A stretch of DNA of 64,000 nucleotides from Trichosporon coremiiforme. Its lineage: Eukaryota > Basidiomycota > Tremellomycetes > Trichosporonales > Trichosporonaceae. Numbering within the stretch: position 1 is the first letter of the stretch; each line of letters opens with the position of its first letter. The position numbers and the translations under genes were made by a program. This document shows, one piece after another, positions 55,709 to 64,000 of the stretch. Under the pieces are notes generated by a model. It did not search any database. It had not been told where the DNA came from and saw only the letters and a list, made by a program, of their open reading frames with translations. The stretch spans positions 32,895 through 96,894 of the forward strand of contig BCJJ01000046.1 in assembly GCA_039545355.1 (NCBI GenBank), read 5' to 3'.

Positions 55709-57604
55709 ATGGCCCCAGCCACACCGAAACCCGCAACCGACATTATCGTCAAGCAGCAGGAAGAGGCAAAGAGGAGGCTCCCCTTTGTCGATACCCAGGA
55801 CTTCGCCGACGCAACCAATAACCTTATCGGGCCACGTAAGCCTAACACCGTCACCGACGCCAATGGCCATGTTGTGTGGGATAACAACCAGTACGACTTC
55901 CTCAATGGAGACGCGCCCGACACCGCCCACCCGAGTCTTTGGCGCCAGTCCCAGCTTACGTCCATTGGCGGGCTCTTCCAAGTCGCCGAAGGCATCTACC
56001 AGGTCAGAGGCCTCGACATGTCCAACACCACCTTCATCGAAGGAGCCGAGGGTGTGATCGTCATCGACCCGCTCACGTCGCGCGAGACCGGAGCCGCGGC
56101 CCTTCAACTTTACCGAGACCACCGAGGACCGAGGCAGATAAAGGCCGTCATCTACACGCACCCCCATGCCGACCACTTTGGAGGCGTCAAGGGCATGGTC
56201 ACCCAGGACGACGTCGATTCGGGAAAGATAGCCGTCCTCGCTCCCGTGGGGTTCCTTGAGCATGCCGTATCGGAGAATGTGTACGCGGGCACCGCCATGA
56301 GCCGGCGTGCTGCTTATATGTACGGAGCCGCACTTGGACGGGGAAAGCAAGGCCAGATTGGTGTGGGACTTGGACAGACCGTCTCCACCGGCGAGGTCAC
56401 TCTGATCGCGCCAACGGACAGTATTGCGACTACAGGAGAGACGAGAATCATCGATGGAGTTTCCATGGAGTTCCAGATGGCGCCGGACACTGAAGCACCT
56501 TGCGAGCTGCTCATTTATTTCCCCCGCCAGAAAGCTTTATGCGCTGCCGAGGACGCCACCCATACGTTCCATAACCTTGTGACACTGCGTGGCGCCTTGG
56601 TGCGCGACTCACATGGTTGGGCCAAGTATTTGACCGAGACGATAGACCTCTTTGGCGAAAGGACGGACGTTGTCTTCGCCTCCCATCACTGGCCGACTTC
56701 GGGGGCCGCCAACGTCCTTCGGTTCCTAACCCTGCAGCGAGACCTGTACGCTTACGTGCACGACCAGACGCTGCGCATGTTGAACCAGGGGTATACGGGC
56801 CCAGAGATTGCCGAGAGAATGCGTCTCCCGCCAGCCCTCGAGGAAGCCTGGTGCACCCGCGAGTATTATGGCTCCGTCAGCCACAACGTAAAGGCTATCT
56901 ATCAGCGCTACATGGGCTGGTTCGACGGCAACCCAGCACACCTGTGGGAGCACACCCCCGAGGAGCGTGCCAAGCGCTACGTGGACCTCATCGGCGGCGT
57001 CGACAAGGCCGTTGTGGCGGGCGAGACGGCCTTCAAAAAAGGCGATTTCCGCTGGGCGGCCGAGATCCTCAATCATGCCGTCTTCGCCGACCCCAGCAAT
57101 GACCCGGCCCGGAGGTTGCTGGCCGACACGTATGAGCAGCTGGGCTACGGTGCAGAGAACGGCCCGTGGCGTAACTTCTTCCTCTCGGGCACCGCGGAGC
57201 TTCGCTCGGGCAACTTCGGCACGCCCACGGCCGTTGTCTCGTCCGACGTCATCTCCCAGCTCACACCCGAGATGCTGTTTGATTCGTTTGCCATCCAGAT
57301 AAACGGCCCGGCGGCGTGGAACGTCCAAGTCTCCATGGATGTGATTGTCACAGACACGACAACACAGTATCGGCTGTGGCTCTCCAACGGCGCCCTTGTC
57401 TACACGAAGGCGGCTCAGGCAAACGCTGCCAACGTCAGAATTACGGCCACGAGTCACTCCCTCACTGCTTTGGCTATCTACGGGCTCGACCCGGAACAAC
57501 TCGCGAAGGCAGGCATCGTTCTGGAGGGGGACATCGGGGCTCTGAGACGGCTAGGGGCACTTCTCGACCCAGGGAACAGCAACTTCAACATCGTCACGCC
57601 ATAA
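55709..57604 (+). CDS. Alkyl/aryl sulfatase (SdsA1/Bds1-type metallo-beta-lactamase fold), 631 aa
   Basis: Hydrolyses primary alkyl sulfates such as SDS to alcohol and sulfate, releasing sulfur. Starts MAPATPKPATDIIVKQQEEA. The early family stretch FLNGDAPDTAHPSLWRQSQL is followed by the catalytic domain, THPHADHFGGVKG, with His151, His153, Asp155 and His156 as zinc ligands. CAAEDATHTFHNLVTLRGA and VVFASHHWPTSGAANVLRFL hold the further metal ligands. The dimerisation domain follows (ERAKRYVDLIGGVDKAVVAG), and the C-terminal SCP2-like domain begins about TPEMLFDSFAIQINGP. Full length and without introns, although neighbours are intron-rich. Yeast Bds1 belongs to the same family and is known as a bacterial acquisition, so the same is likely here (inference). 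Confidence 0.93.
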   Translation: MAPATPKPATDIIVKQQEEAKRRLPFVDTQDFADATNNLIGPRKPNTVTDANGHVVWDNNQYDFLNGDAPDTAHPSLWRQSQLTSIGGLFQVAEGIYQVRGLDMSNTTFIEGAEGVIVIDPLTSRETGAAALQLYRDHRGPRQIKAVIYTHPHADHFGGVKGMVTQDDVDSGKIAVLAPVGFLEHAVSENVYAGTAMSRRAAYMYGAALGRGKQGQIGVGLGQTVSTGEVTLIAPTDSIATTGETRIIDGVSMEFQMAPDTEAPCELLIYFPRQKALCAAEDATHTFHNLVTLRGALVRDSHGWAKYLTETIDLFGERTDVVFASHHWPTSGAANVLRFLTLQRDLYAYVHDQTLRMLNQGYTGPEIAERMRLPPALEEAWCTREYYGSVSHNVKAIYQRYMGWFDGNPAHLWEHTPEERAKRYVDLIGGVDKAVVAGETAFKKGDFRWAAEILNHAVFADPSNDPARRLLADTYEQLGYGAENGPWRNFFLSGTAELRSGNFGTPTAVVSSDVISQLTPEMLFDSFAIQINGPAAWNVQVSMDVIVTDTTTQYRLWLSNGALVYTKAAQANAANVRITATSHSLTALAIYGLDPEQLAKAGIVLEGDIGALRRLGALLDPGNSNFNIVTP

Positions 57605-58085
57605 GAATCACGCTCTTCTTAGCCTGCCATAATATATGAAGACCTTGGCTGTGCAGTCGTTGCGGGCCTGTATCACCGCGCCGCGGATGGGCAGAAACAT
57701 GAACAGAAGTGGTCGAGTAAGCGGAGCAAATCTGGCGTCGGAGAGGCAAGGTCGTCGGCGACCAAGCTGGACTGATGTTGGGTAGGCGGACAGTTGCGTA
57801 TAGCTCACCTTACCTTGAGAACGCTGTTGGACATTGTGGTGTGAGGCTGCACCAAGTGTTGATAGGCATTCTGAGCAGCTTATCGGATGCCAAGTCTGCC
57901 GCGCCCAATGATATGCATACCAGCGGCTTGGAGTGACAATCATGGTGGCCACGAACGTGAAATAGGCGCGGAGCTGGGAGAACCGCGATAGCATACAGCG
58001 CATCGCATGCTGGGGGTCGGTTGTACTTCCCGTACGGCACGCCTTGTACAATCATTTTGCATCTTCTATACACTGTGTGTGCCAG
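57605..58085. other. Convergent 3' region, no gene seen
   Basis: Between the stops of the sulfatase and the transporter. A minus-strand frame at 57608-58051 shows no family features. Confidence 0.4.
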
Positions 58086-59029
58086 CTACGGAGACTTCGG
58101 CAGCTTTCCATCAGACGAAGTACGGACAGGCGTGATCTCGCCACTAGTGCGCTCCACCACGACGGATGCGGTGGCCGCCCGGCGGCCAGGAAGCTTGTCG
58201 AAGAGAGGGAGCTCGGGGGCGTCGTAGAACATCAGCATGGGGATGCCGAGCAGGCATCCGCCGATAATGTTACCGATGAGACTGGGAATCATGGACTTGG
58301 CGATGTAGTGGGCGACGGTCACACCCGAGCCGTTGACGATACCCATGGGAATGTAGTACATGTTGACGACAACGTGCTCGAATCCTAGAAAGACGAAAAG
58401 GAACGCCGGGAGATGGATGGCCATGATCTTGGACGACGTCTCGCGCGCGCCGGCGCCGAGCCACACGGCCGTGCAGACGAGGAAGTTGCACCCGATGCCG
58501 CGGAGCACGCAAGCGCCCCAAGTCTCAGTCGTCTTGGAGACAGAAACACCCTGGGAGTACTTGATGAGCGGCTCGGCGGCGTACAGATCCGAATAATGGG
58601 ACATGAAGGCAATATAGCAGAGCACGCCAGCGAGGTTACCGAAGAAGACGATGAGCCAGTTGAGGGGCAACTCCCAGATCTTGATGCGGCGGCGCACCAG
58701 TGCCATGGGCATGAACATGAGGTGTGCAGTGACGAGCTCCTGGCCGGTAAGGACGAGCATGATGAGGCCGATAGGGAAGAAGAAGGCGGAAACGAGCGAG
58801 ATAAGCGTGGGATAATCGATCCGGAGCGTGCCAGAGCCGGCTTGAATGATCTGTACGAGCATGGCACCAAACACGAGGATCCAGCCGGCCATCCACGCCT
58901 TGAAGAAAGAGACGTAGTACGGCTGGGCCGCCTTGGTGGCACCCAGCTTGACAAAGTCTGCGGGTCAGCGCGCTGGCAGGGTGCGCGCTTACAGGATGTG
59001 ACCTCTGCGGGGGTCAGAGTGTCGGACAT
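58086..59029 (-). CDS. Formate/nitrite transporter (FNT family), 302 aa
   Basis: Pentameric aquaporin-like channel/transporter for nitrite or formate in the plasma membrane. Two exons: a 13-codon first exon, MSDTLTPAEVTS, and the main exon after a 35-nt intron. Six hydrophobic helices are visible. Family marks are KAWMAGWILVFGAMLVQII (helix 1), FPIGLIMLVLTGQELVTAHL (the conserved P-G-EL-T pattern), NWLIVFFGNLAGVLCYI, RGIGCNFLVCTAVWLG (the G-N-LVC motif), and LGFEHVVVNMYYIPMGI (the GFEHxVxNMY motif). It ends in a polar tail, SDGKLPKSP. Divergent from the nitrite reductase, which makes nitrite the likely substrate. No nitrate transporter or nitrate reductase is in the window. Confidence 0.93.
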
Positions 59030-59796
59030 GATGGAGGGGATGGGCCGCTTGTCGTGGATGCTGCGAGCAGTCTTTAAATGCCCAGATCCGTGGTAATCTA
59101 TGCTGATATGTGCTGTTACGTGCGGTTATGTGCTGCTCTGTGCACGGCATGGCCATGCCGCCACACCGGACTGCCACTTGCTCCCGCCCTGGCTCCTATT
59201 TTCGGGCTCCTTATCACGGTCCAGCAATTTGTGCCTTATCTCCGCAGCACTATCTCAGCCCCCCCCCTTTAGTGCCAGCCAAGGTCAGTCACCCATAAAC
59301 AGCACCGCCGTCGGCCCCACAAATGTCCGAGCACCCCCGTGCTTTCCGAATGTTTCCGAGCGACGGGGGCCCGTATGCGAGCGTGGGGATCTAATTTAGT
59401 GTGCCGAACATTCTGAATTCCACATCGCGGGGAGAGTAGATGAGCGTTGAAAAGCATTGATCGGCCCGATAAGCGCAGAGATAAGAGCGGCTTATGTGAT
59501 AAGAGCCGCGGTGGATTGCAGTTGGGAATTACGGCAGCCACAGATAAGGTCGGCGCTGTCCCCCCGCTCTGTGCCAGAGCGACAGCCAAAAGCAGTGAGC
59601 GGACGTGCGGCAGATATCCACGTTCCGGTTGTCAGCTCCACATTGTCATTCGTCGATGACTTGGACGGCTATCGAGAGCCGTTTATTGGAGTGCAGGCAC
59701 CCCTTGCATGCGCACCTGAACAACATTGGCATAGCCAAGCAGGTCCTCTTAAGCAACAAGTTGGAAGATTGAGTCGTCACAGCTTACTACTACACC
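59030..59796. promoter_or_regulatory. Divergent promoter with six GATAAG sites
   Basis: 767 bp between the transporter and nitrite reductase starts. GATAAG occurs on the plus strand at 59468, 59480, 59498 and 59543, and as CTTATC at 59210 and 59235. HGATAR sites are the targets of AreA/Nit2/Gat1 GATA factors that mediate nitrogen catabolite control in fungi. Four lie within 81 bp, on the reductase side. Joint control of both genes is the natural reading. Confidence 0.7.
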
Positions 59797-62700
59797 ATGT
59801 CAACAACCCGCGCACGCAGCCGCCGCGACAGCTCGAGCGGCACCGCCCCGCGCATTGGAAGTCGCAGCCGGAGTACGCGGCGGATGAGCACCGCGCGGCA
59901 GGCGAGCAGGAGCAAGTCGTGCCTGCCGGGCGAGCGTCGCATCCAGGTCATGGTCGTCGGCCTGGGCATGGTCGGCATCGCTTTCATCGAGAAGCTGCTC
60001 ACGCTCGACGTCGAGGGCCGCTACTTTGTGCGAACGTGCGGCGAGGAACCGACGTACGCGTACAACCGCGTCGGCCTCACAGAGTACTTTCAACACCGCA
60101 ACATTGAGGACTTGTACCTCAACGACGTCTCGTGGTACGCGCAGCAGAATCCGGAGCACTTTGCCTTCCATATTGGCGAGCAGGTGAGACTGTTCACCGC
60201 GCCAGAGCTGACGTGCAGGTCACCCACATCAACCCTACGAGCCGTACGGTTACCACCTCCAAGAACAACCTTTTTCGGTATGATATTCTCGTCATGGCCA
60301 CAGGATCCGTTGCCGACCTCCCTTCGTACATCACCAGGGCCGAGGCAGCCAACACCAATGGCGTTTTCGTCTACCGCAGCATCGCCGACCTCGAGGGTAT
60401 CATTCAGTATGCGGAGCGCGACCACGTCAAGCGGGCCACTGTCGTGGGCGGTGGGCTGCTCGGGTTGGAAGCCGCAAAGGCCGTATACGACATGCCCGGT
60501 GTGCCAGACGTCTCCATCATGATCCGGCAAGACTACCCGCTCAACCGCCAGCTCGATGCACCAGCTGGTGAACTCGTGATGCAGCGCATCGAAGGAATGG
60601 GGGTGAGGGTCCTGACACGATGTTCCCCGAAAGGCATCTCAGTCGACAACGGAACGTTCACCGGTTTCAATGAGCCACAGATCGAGTCTGACATGGTCAT
60701 CTTTGCCACTGGTATCCGCCCGCGCGACGACCTGGCCGCCGCAACAGGCATGAAGACAGCTCCGCGCGGCGGCATCATTGTCGACGACAACTTGCTCACA
60801 AGCCTCCCGAACGTGTACGCCATTGGCGAATGCGCCAGCTGGCGTGGAAACTACTACGGCCTCATTGCGCCCGGTATCGAGATGGCCAGTATCCTCGCGT
60901 TCAACCTCACGCAAACTCACGGCCGCGGAGCACACGCGCCCAGAAAGATGAACCCGCCTGACCTGTCTACCCGCCTCAAGCTCATGGGTGTCGACGTCGC
61001 CAGCTTCGGCAACTACTTTGCCGACGCGGCGCCCAAGCCGACCCCGACGGCCCCGGGGGAAGTGGCCATCAACCAGATCCGTCCCAGCCGGCGGGACCAC
61101 CTGCTCGCGGATGGTCCCATCAAGTGTCTCACCTACCACGATCCCATNGCCTCCGTGTACAAGAAATATCTGTTCAGCGAGGATGGCAAGCATCTCATAG
61201 GCGGCATGATGATCGGGGATGTCTCGGACTTTACAAAACTGGTCGCCATCACNAAGAAGAAGAAGGCGCTCGATGTCCCGCCGTCTCAGTTCATCCTNGG
61301 AGCCAAGGCCAACGCCGACGAGGACGGAGACGACCTTGACGACGACGCCGTCGTGTGCTCATGCCACAATGTCACCAAGGGAGCCATTTCCCAGTGCGTC
61401 AAGGACGGCATGACCGAGCTGCCCGACATCAAGTGCAANACAAAGGCGGGTTCGGGCTGCGGTGGCTGTGTGCCCCTCGTGTCGGCCATTTTCAAGAGCG
61501 AGATGAAGAAGGCCGGCCACCAGATTAACAAGAAGTGAGCCACACTGCGGTACACCGCTCACTCCAGCCTCTGCATGCATATCAAGATGAGCCGGCAGGA
61601 TCTGCTCGCTGTCGTCAAGGTCAAGAAGCTCTCCGACTTCCGCACCATCATGGATACTATCGGCGAGCGGGGATCCCAGGGCTGCGAGATCTGCAAGCCC
61701 GCCATCGGCAGTGTCCTTGCCGGCCTCCACAACGAGCACGTAATGCTCCCGAAACACCACGGCAACCAGGACACGAACGACAAGTTTATGGCCAACATCC
61801 AGCGTAATGGGTCTTTCTCTGTCGTCCCGCGTATGGCCGGAGGCGAGGTCAAGCCCGAGCAACTCGTTGCCATTGGCCAAATTGCCTCCGAGTACGGTCT
61901 GTATACCAAGATCACGGGCGGGCAGCGTATCGACATGTTTGGAGCCAAGAAGCCCGACCTGCCCGACATCTGGGCCAGGTTGCACAAAGTCGGCCTCGAA
62001 TCTGGCCAAGCTTACGGCAAGTCTCTGCGCACTGTCAAGTCGTGTGTTGGCTCTACCTGGTGCCGCTTTGGTGTCGGCGACTCGGTTGGCCTGGCCATCG
62101 ACCTGGAGAACCGGTACCGCGGCGTGCGTGCTCCTCACAAGTTCAAGGGTGGTGTCTCGGGATGCGTGCGCGAGTGCGCCGAGGCACAGTCCAAAGACTT
62201 TGGCCTTATCGCGACAGACAAGGGCTGGAACAGTGAGTAGATGTATGAGTATGGCTGATACCAGTCTTTATCGGTGGCAATGGCGGCGCCAACCCGCGCC
62301 ACGCGCTGCTCTTTGCGCAGGATGTGCCGCCCACCAAAGTGGTGCGCATCCTCGACCGCTACATCATGTTCTACATCCGCACAGCCGAGCACCTCCAACG
62401 CACCGCTCCGTGGGTGGAATCGTTTGACGGCGGCCTGGCCAAGCTNCAACGCATCCTCATCGACGACGAGCTTGGTATCTGCGCCGACCTCGAGGCAGAG
62501 ATGGCGTCCTTGGTTGACTCGTACGAGGACGAGTGGAAGAAGGCGGTACAGGACCCATTGGTGCGCTCCAAGTTCCGCCAGTTTGTCAACACGCCCGAAC
62601 GCCGGGAGGCCGTAGAGATCGTCAATGAGCGTGGCCAGAACCGCGCTGCCGACTGGCCGAAAGAGTTTCCCTCNCAGAAGTTTACNCTCGCGTCGCTTCC

Positions 62701-63208
62701 GACACCCAAGTCCGAATGGAAGTGGGTGCCGCTCGCCACCGTGTCCGACCTCGCACCCAACGACGAGAACACAACGTCCGCAGCTGTACGCTACGGAAAG
62801 GACTCGCAGCTGGCCATCTTCCATGTTCCGCACAAGGGCTACTATGCCACGCAGCAAATGTGCCCACACAAACGCGCGTTTGTTCTCGACCACGGCATTA
62901 TCGGCGACAAGAACGGCGAGCTGTACGTCAGCTGTCCGCTGCATAAGCGCAACTTCAAGCTGGACAATGGCGACTGCATCAACGACACTGATTACTCGGT
63001 ACTAGCCTTCGAGGTGCGACCCGAGGGCGGCAAGCTTCTCGTACGGCTACCGCCCGAGGATGAGCTGGACATGGTCATCGGCGCCTCCAAGTGGATGGTC
63101 CGCAAGGACACGGCNAAGGANATGGGCGGCATTGCGGCTACGGCGGTAGGTGGCGGCGGCTGTGGAGGCGACAGTGGGGGTTGTGGTGACCCCAAGCTAG
63201 AGTGGTAA
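59797..63208 (+). CDS. Nitrite reductase [NAD(P)H], siroheme type, 1103 aa
   Basis: Reduces nitrite to ammonium in the cytosol. Exons 59797-60183, 60219-61534, 61568-62232 and 62265-63208, introns 32-35 nt, give 1103 residues. Order of domains: FAD (VMVVGLGMVGIAFIEKLL), NAD (VVGGGLLGLEAAKAVYD; GIRPRDDLAAATGMKTAPRG; NVYAIGECA), and BFD-like [2Fe-2S] (VVCSCHNVTKG with GSGCGGC). Next come the sulfite/nitrite reductase repeats with the 4Fe-4S-siroheme ligands (SCVGSTWCRFGVGDS; GGVSGCVRECAEAQ), then a Rieske domain (MCPHKRAF; SCPLHKRNF). The tail, GGGGCGGDSGGCGDPKLEW, is Gly/Cys-rich. The first 50 residues are Arg/Ser-rich and unlike the family, so translation may begin at a later Met. Nine single Ns lie in the coding sequence, all on third codon positions. 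Confidence 0.95.
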
Positions 63209-63845
63209 ATAGTCATGTGCATTGATTTAACATTGTCAGCCTGCTCATGGGCCACTATACCGTGCTACATATGTCATGTCCAGACTGACGCGCACGCATA
63301 CTGCTGGCGGCAAGGTCCATGATGGCGGCGTCGTGTCNNNTGTCGTCCTACTGTAGGCCACCGCGGGCGGNGAGCACTACACCAGCTTCCCCCAGTTGCG
63401 GCCACACGAGAGCTAGTGTAACGAACCGATACAACCCACGCAGGAACCCCCCGCGTCAACGACAGTCNGCGACGNTCACGTGACCCACGGCAACCCGNGA
63501 AGTCACGAACTGTCGGCAACTGTTGCCGACAGTCCAAGTAACGCACGACCCAAACACCCCAAGTGTTCGCACAGCCATCAATGACGAAGGTGTTAGACCT
63601 TGCCCGAGTAGATGTACGAGGGCAACGGAAACCGTAGGAGTCGTAGCATTAATTGCTAGTCGAGAACCAATCCGCGCAACTAGTAAGATGAATGTCATGC
63701 CGTCGAGTTACGCCATGACATCACCGTCATTACTCAGTCCTCCTCTTACACTCTTGCCACCGTGTCCTCCTACTTGTGATCCTAGTTCCCATTGTACTCC
63801 TTCAACGATGGATCATTTGTCATCTCCACGTCCAACATCCCTCCC
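63209..63845. other. Subtelomeric sequence without a gene
   Basis: AT content rises toward the end. Ambiguous bases at 63338-63340, 63371, 63468, 63475 and 63498. No supported reading frame. Confidence 0.5.
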
Positions 63846-63981
63846 GGGTTAGGGGGTGCATAACACGTCTATCTGCTTGTATATCGGTACAGAGGTGGAG
63901 AGATTTAGGGATGGGGAGTGTTCCGAGAAGGGTTAAGGGGTGCATAACACGTCTATCTGCTTGTATATCGGTACAGAGGTG
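63846..63981. repeat. Two direct copies of a 52-bp subtelomeric repeat
   Basis: 63846-63897 and 63930-63981 are nearly identical. Each opens with a telomere-like GGGTTAGGGGG or GGGTTAAGGGG and ends GTACAGAGGTG, with 32 bp between them. The second runs straight into the telomere. Confidence 0.9.
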
Positions 63982-64000
63982 TTAGGGGGTTAGGGGGTTA
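63982..64000 (+). repeat. Telomere repeats (TTAGGGGG)
   Basis: Two full TTAGGGGG units and the start of a third end the window. The G-rich strand runs 5' to 3' outward, as expected at a right chromosome end. The same 8-bp unit is known from Cryptococcus telomeres. Confidence 0.85.

Overview
The window is a piece of a fungal chromosome that runs into its right-hand end. The last 19 bases are TTAGGGGG telomere repeats, preceded by two copies of a 52-bp subtelomeric repeat. The 8-bp telomere unit, the many short GT-AG introns (mostly 32-60 nt, often with a CTRAC branch site), the GC-rich C-ending codons and a CPL1-type secreted protein together point to a basidiomycete yeast of the Tremellomycetes, such as Trichosporonales or a Cryptococcus relative. 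The species cannot be named from the sequence.

Layout, left to right. 0.4-3.9 kb: chitin synthase (minus), then 3.4 kb without a convincing gene. 7.2-8.8 kb: AAAP-type amino-acid transporter (minus). 10.1-13.4 kb: M24 peptidase-like protein (minus) divergent from an MFS sugar transporter (plus). 14-15 kb: weak hypothetical reading frames. 15.2-18.7 kb: Dal5-like MFS permease and SMP-30/gluconolactonase-like protein (both minus). 20.7-23.9 kb: an NRPS-like A-T-R carboxylate reductase (plus). 24.3-26.7 kb: a conserved-looking hypothetical (minus) divergent from a protein with a PD-(D/E)XK nuclease-like signature (plus). 27.1-28.5 kb: a truncated, frameshifted second copy of the T-R half of the reductase. 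29 kb: a 5'-truncated alpha/beta-hydrolase relic. 33.0-35.2 kb: a second Dal5-like permease. 35.2-41.2 kb: gene-poor, with an unsized assembly gap at 38,968-39,067 flanked by poly-G, and possible coiled-coil relics. 41.2-44.3 kb: an Old Yellow Enzyme-type oxidoreductase divergent from a medium-chain dehydrogenase/enoyl reductase. 44.4-45.5 kb: a CPL1-like secreted cysteine-rich protein (minus). 45.5-52.3 kb: no gene seen. 51.26-52.87 kb: a 1.6-kb unit bounded by inverted repeats that carries a 125-residue secreted-looking protein. 53.0-53.7 kb: a homeodomain relic. 55.7-57.6 kb: an intronless bacterial-type alkyl sulfatase. 58.1-63.2 kb: a nitrite assimilation pair, made of a formate/nitrite transporter divergent from a four-exon NAD(P)H nitrite reductase, with six GATAAG sites between them. 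63.2-64.0 kb: subtelomere and telomere.

Taken together this is an accessory, subtelomere-type region: nutrient permeases, nitrite and alkyl-sulfate scavenging, one NRPS-like reductase, small secreted proteins and many gene relics. The single-base Ns in the nitrite reductase all fall on third codon positions. This suggests that two diverged copies or alleles were collapsed in the assembly.
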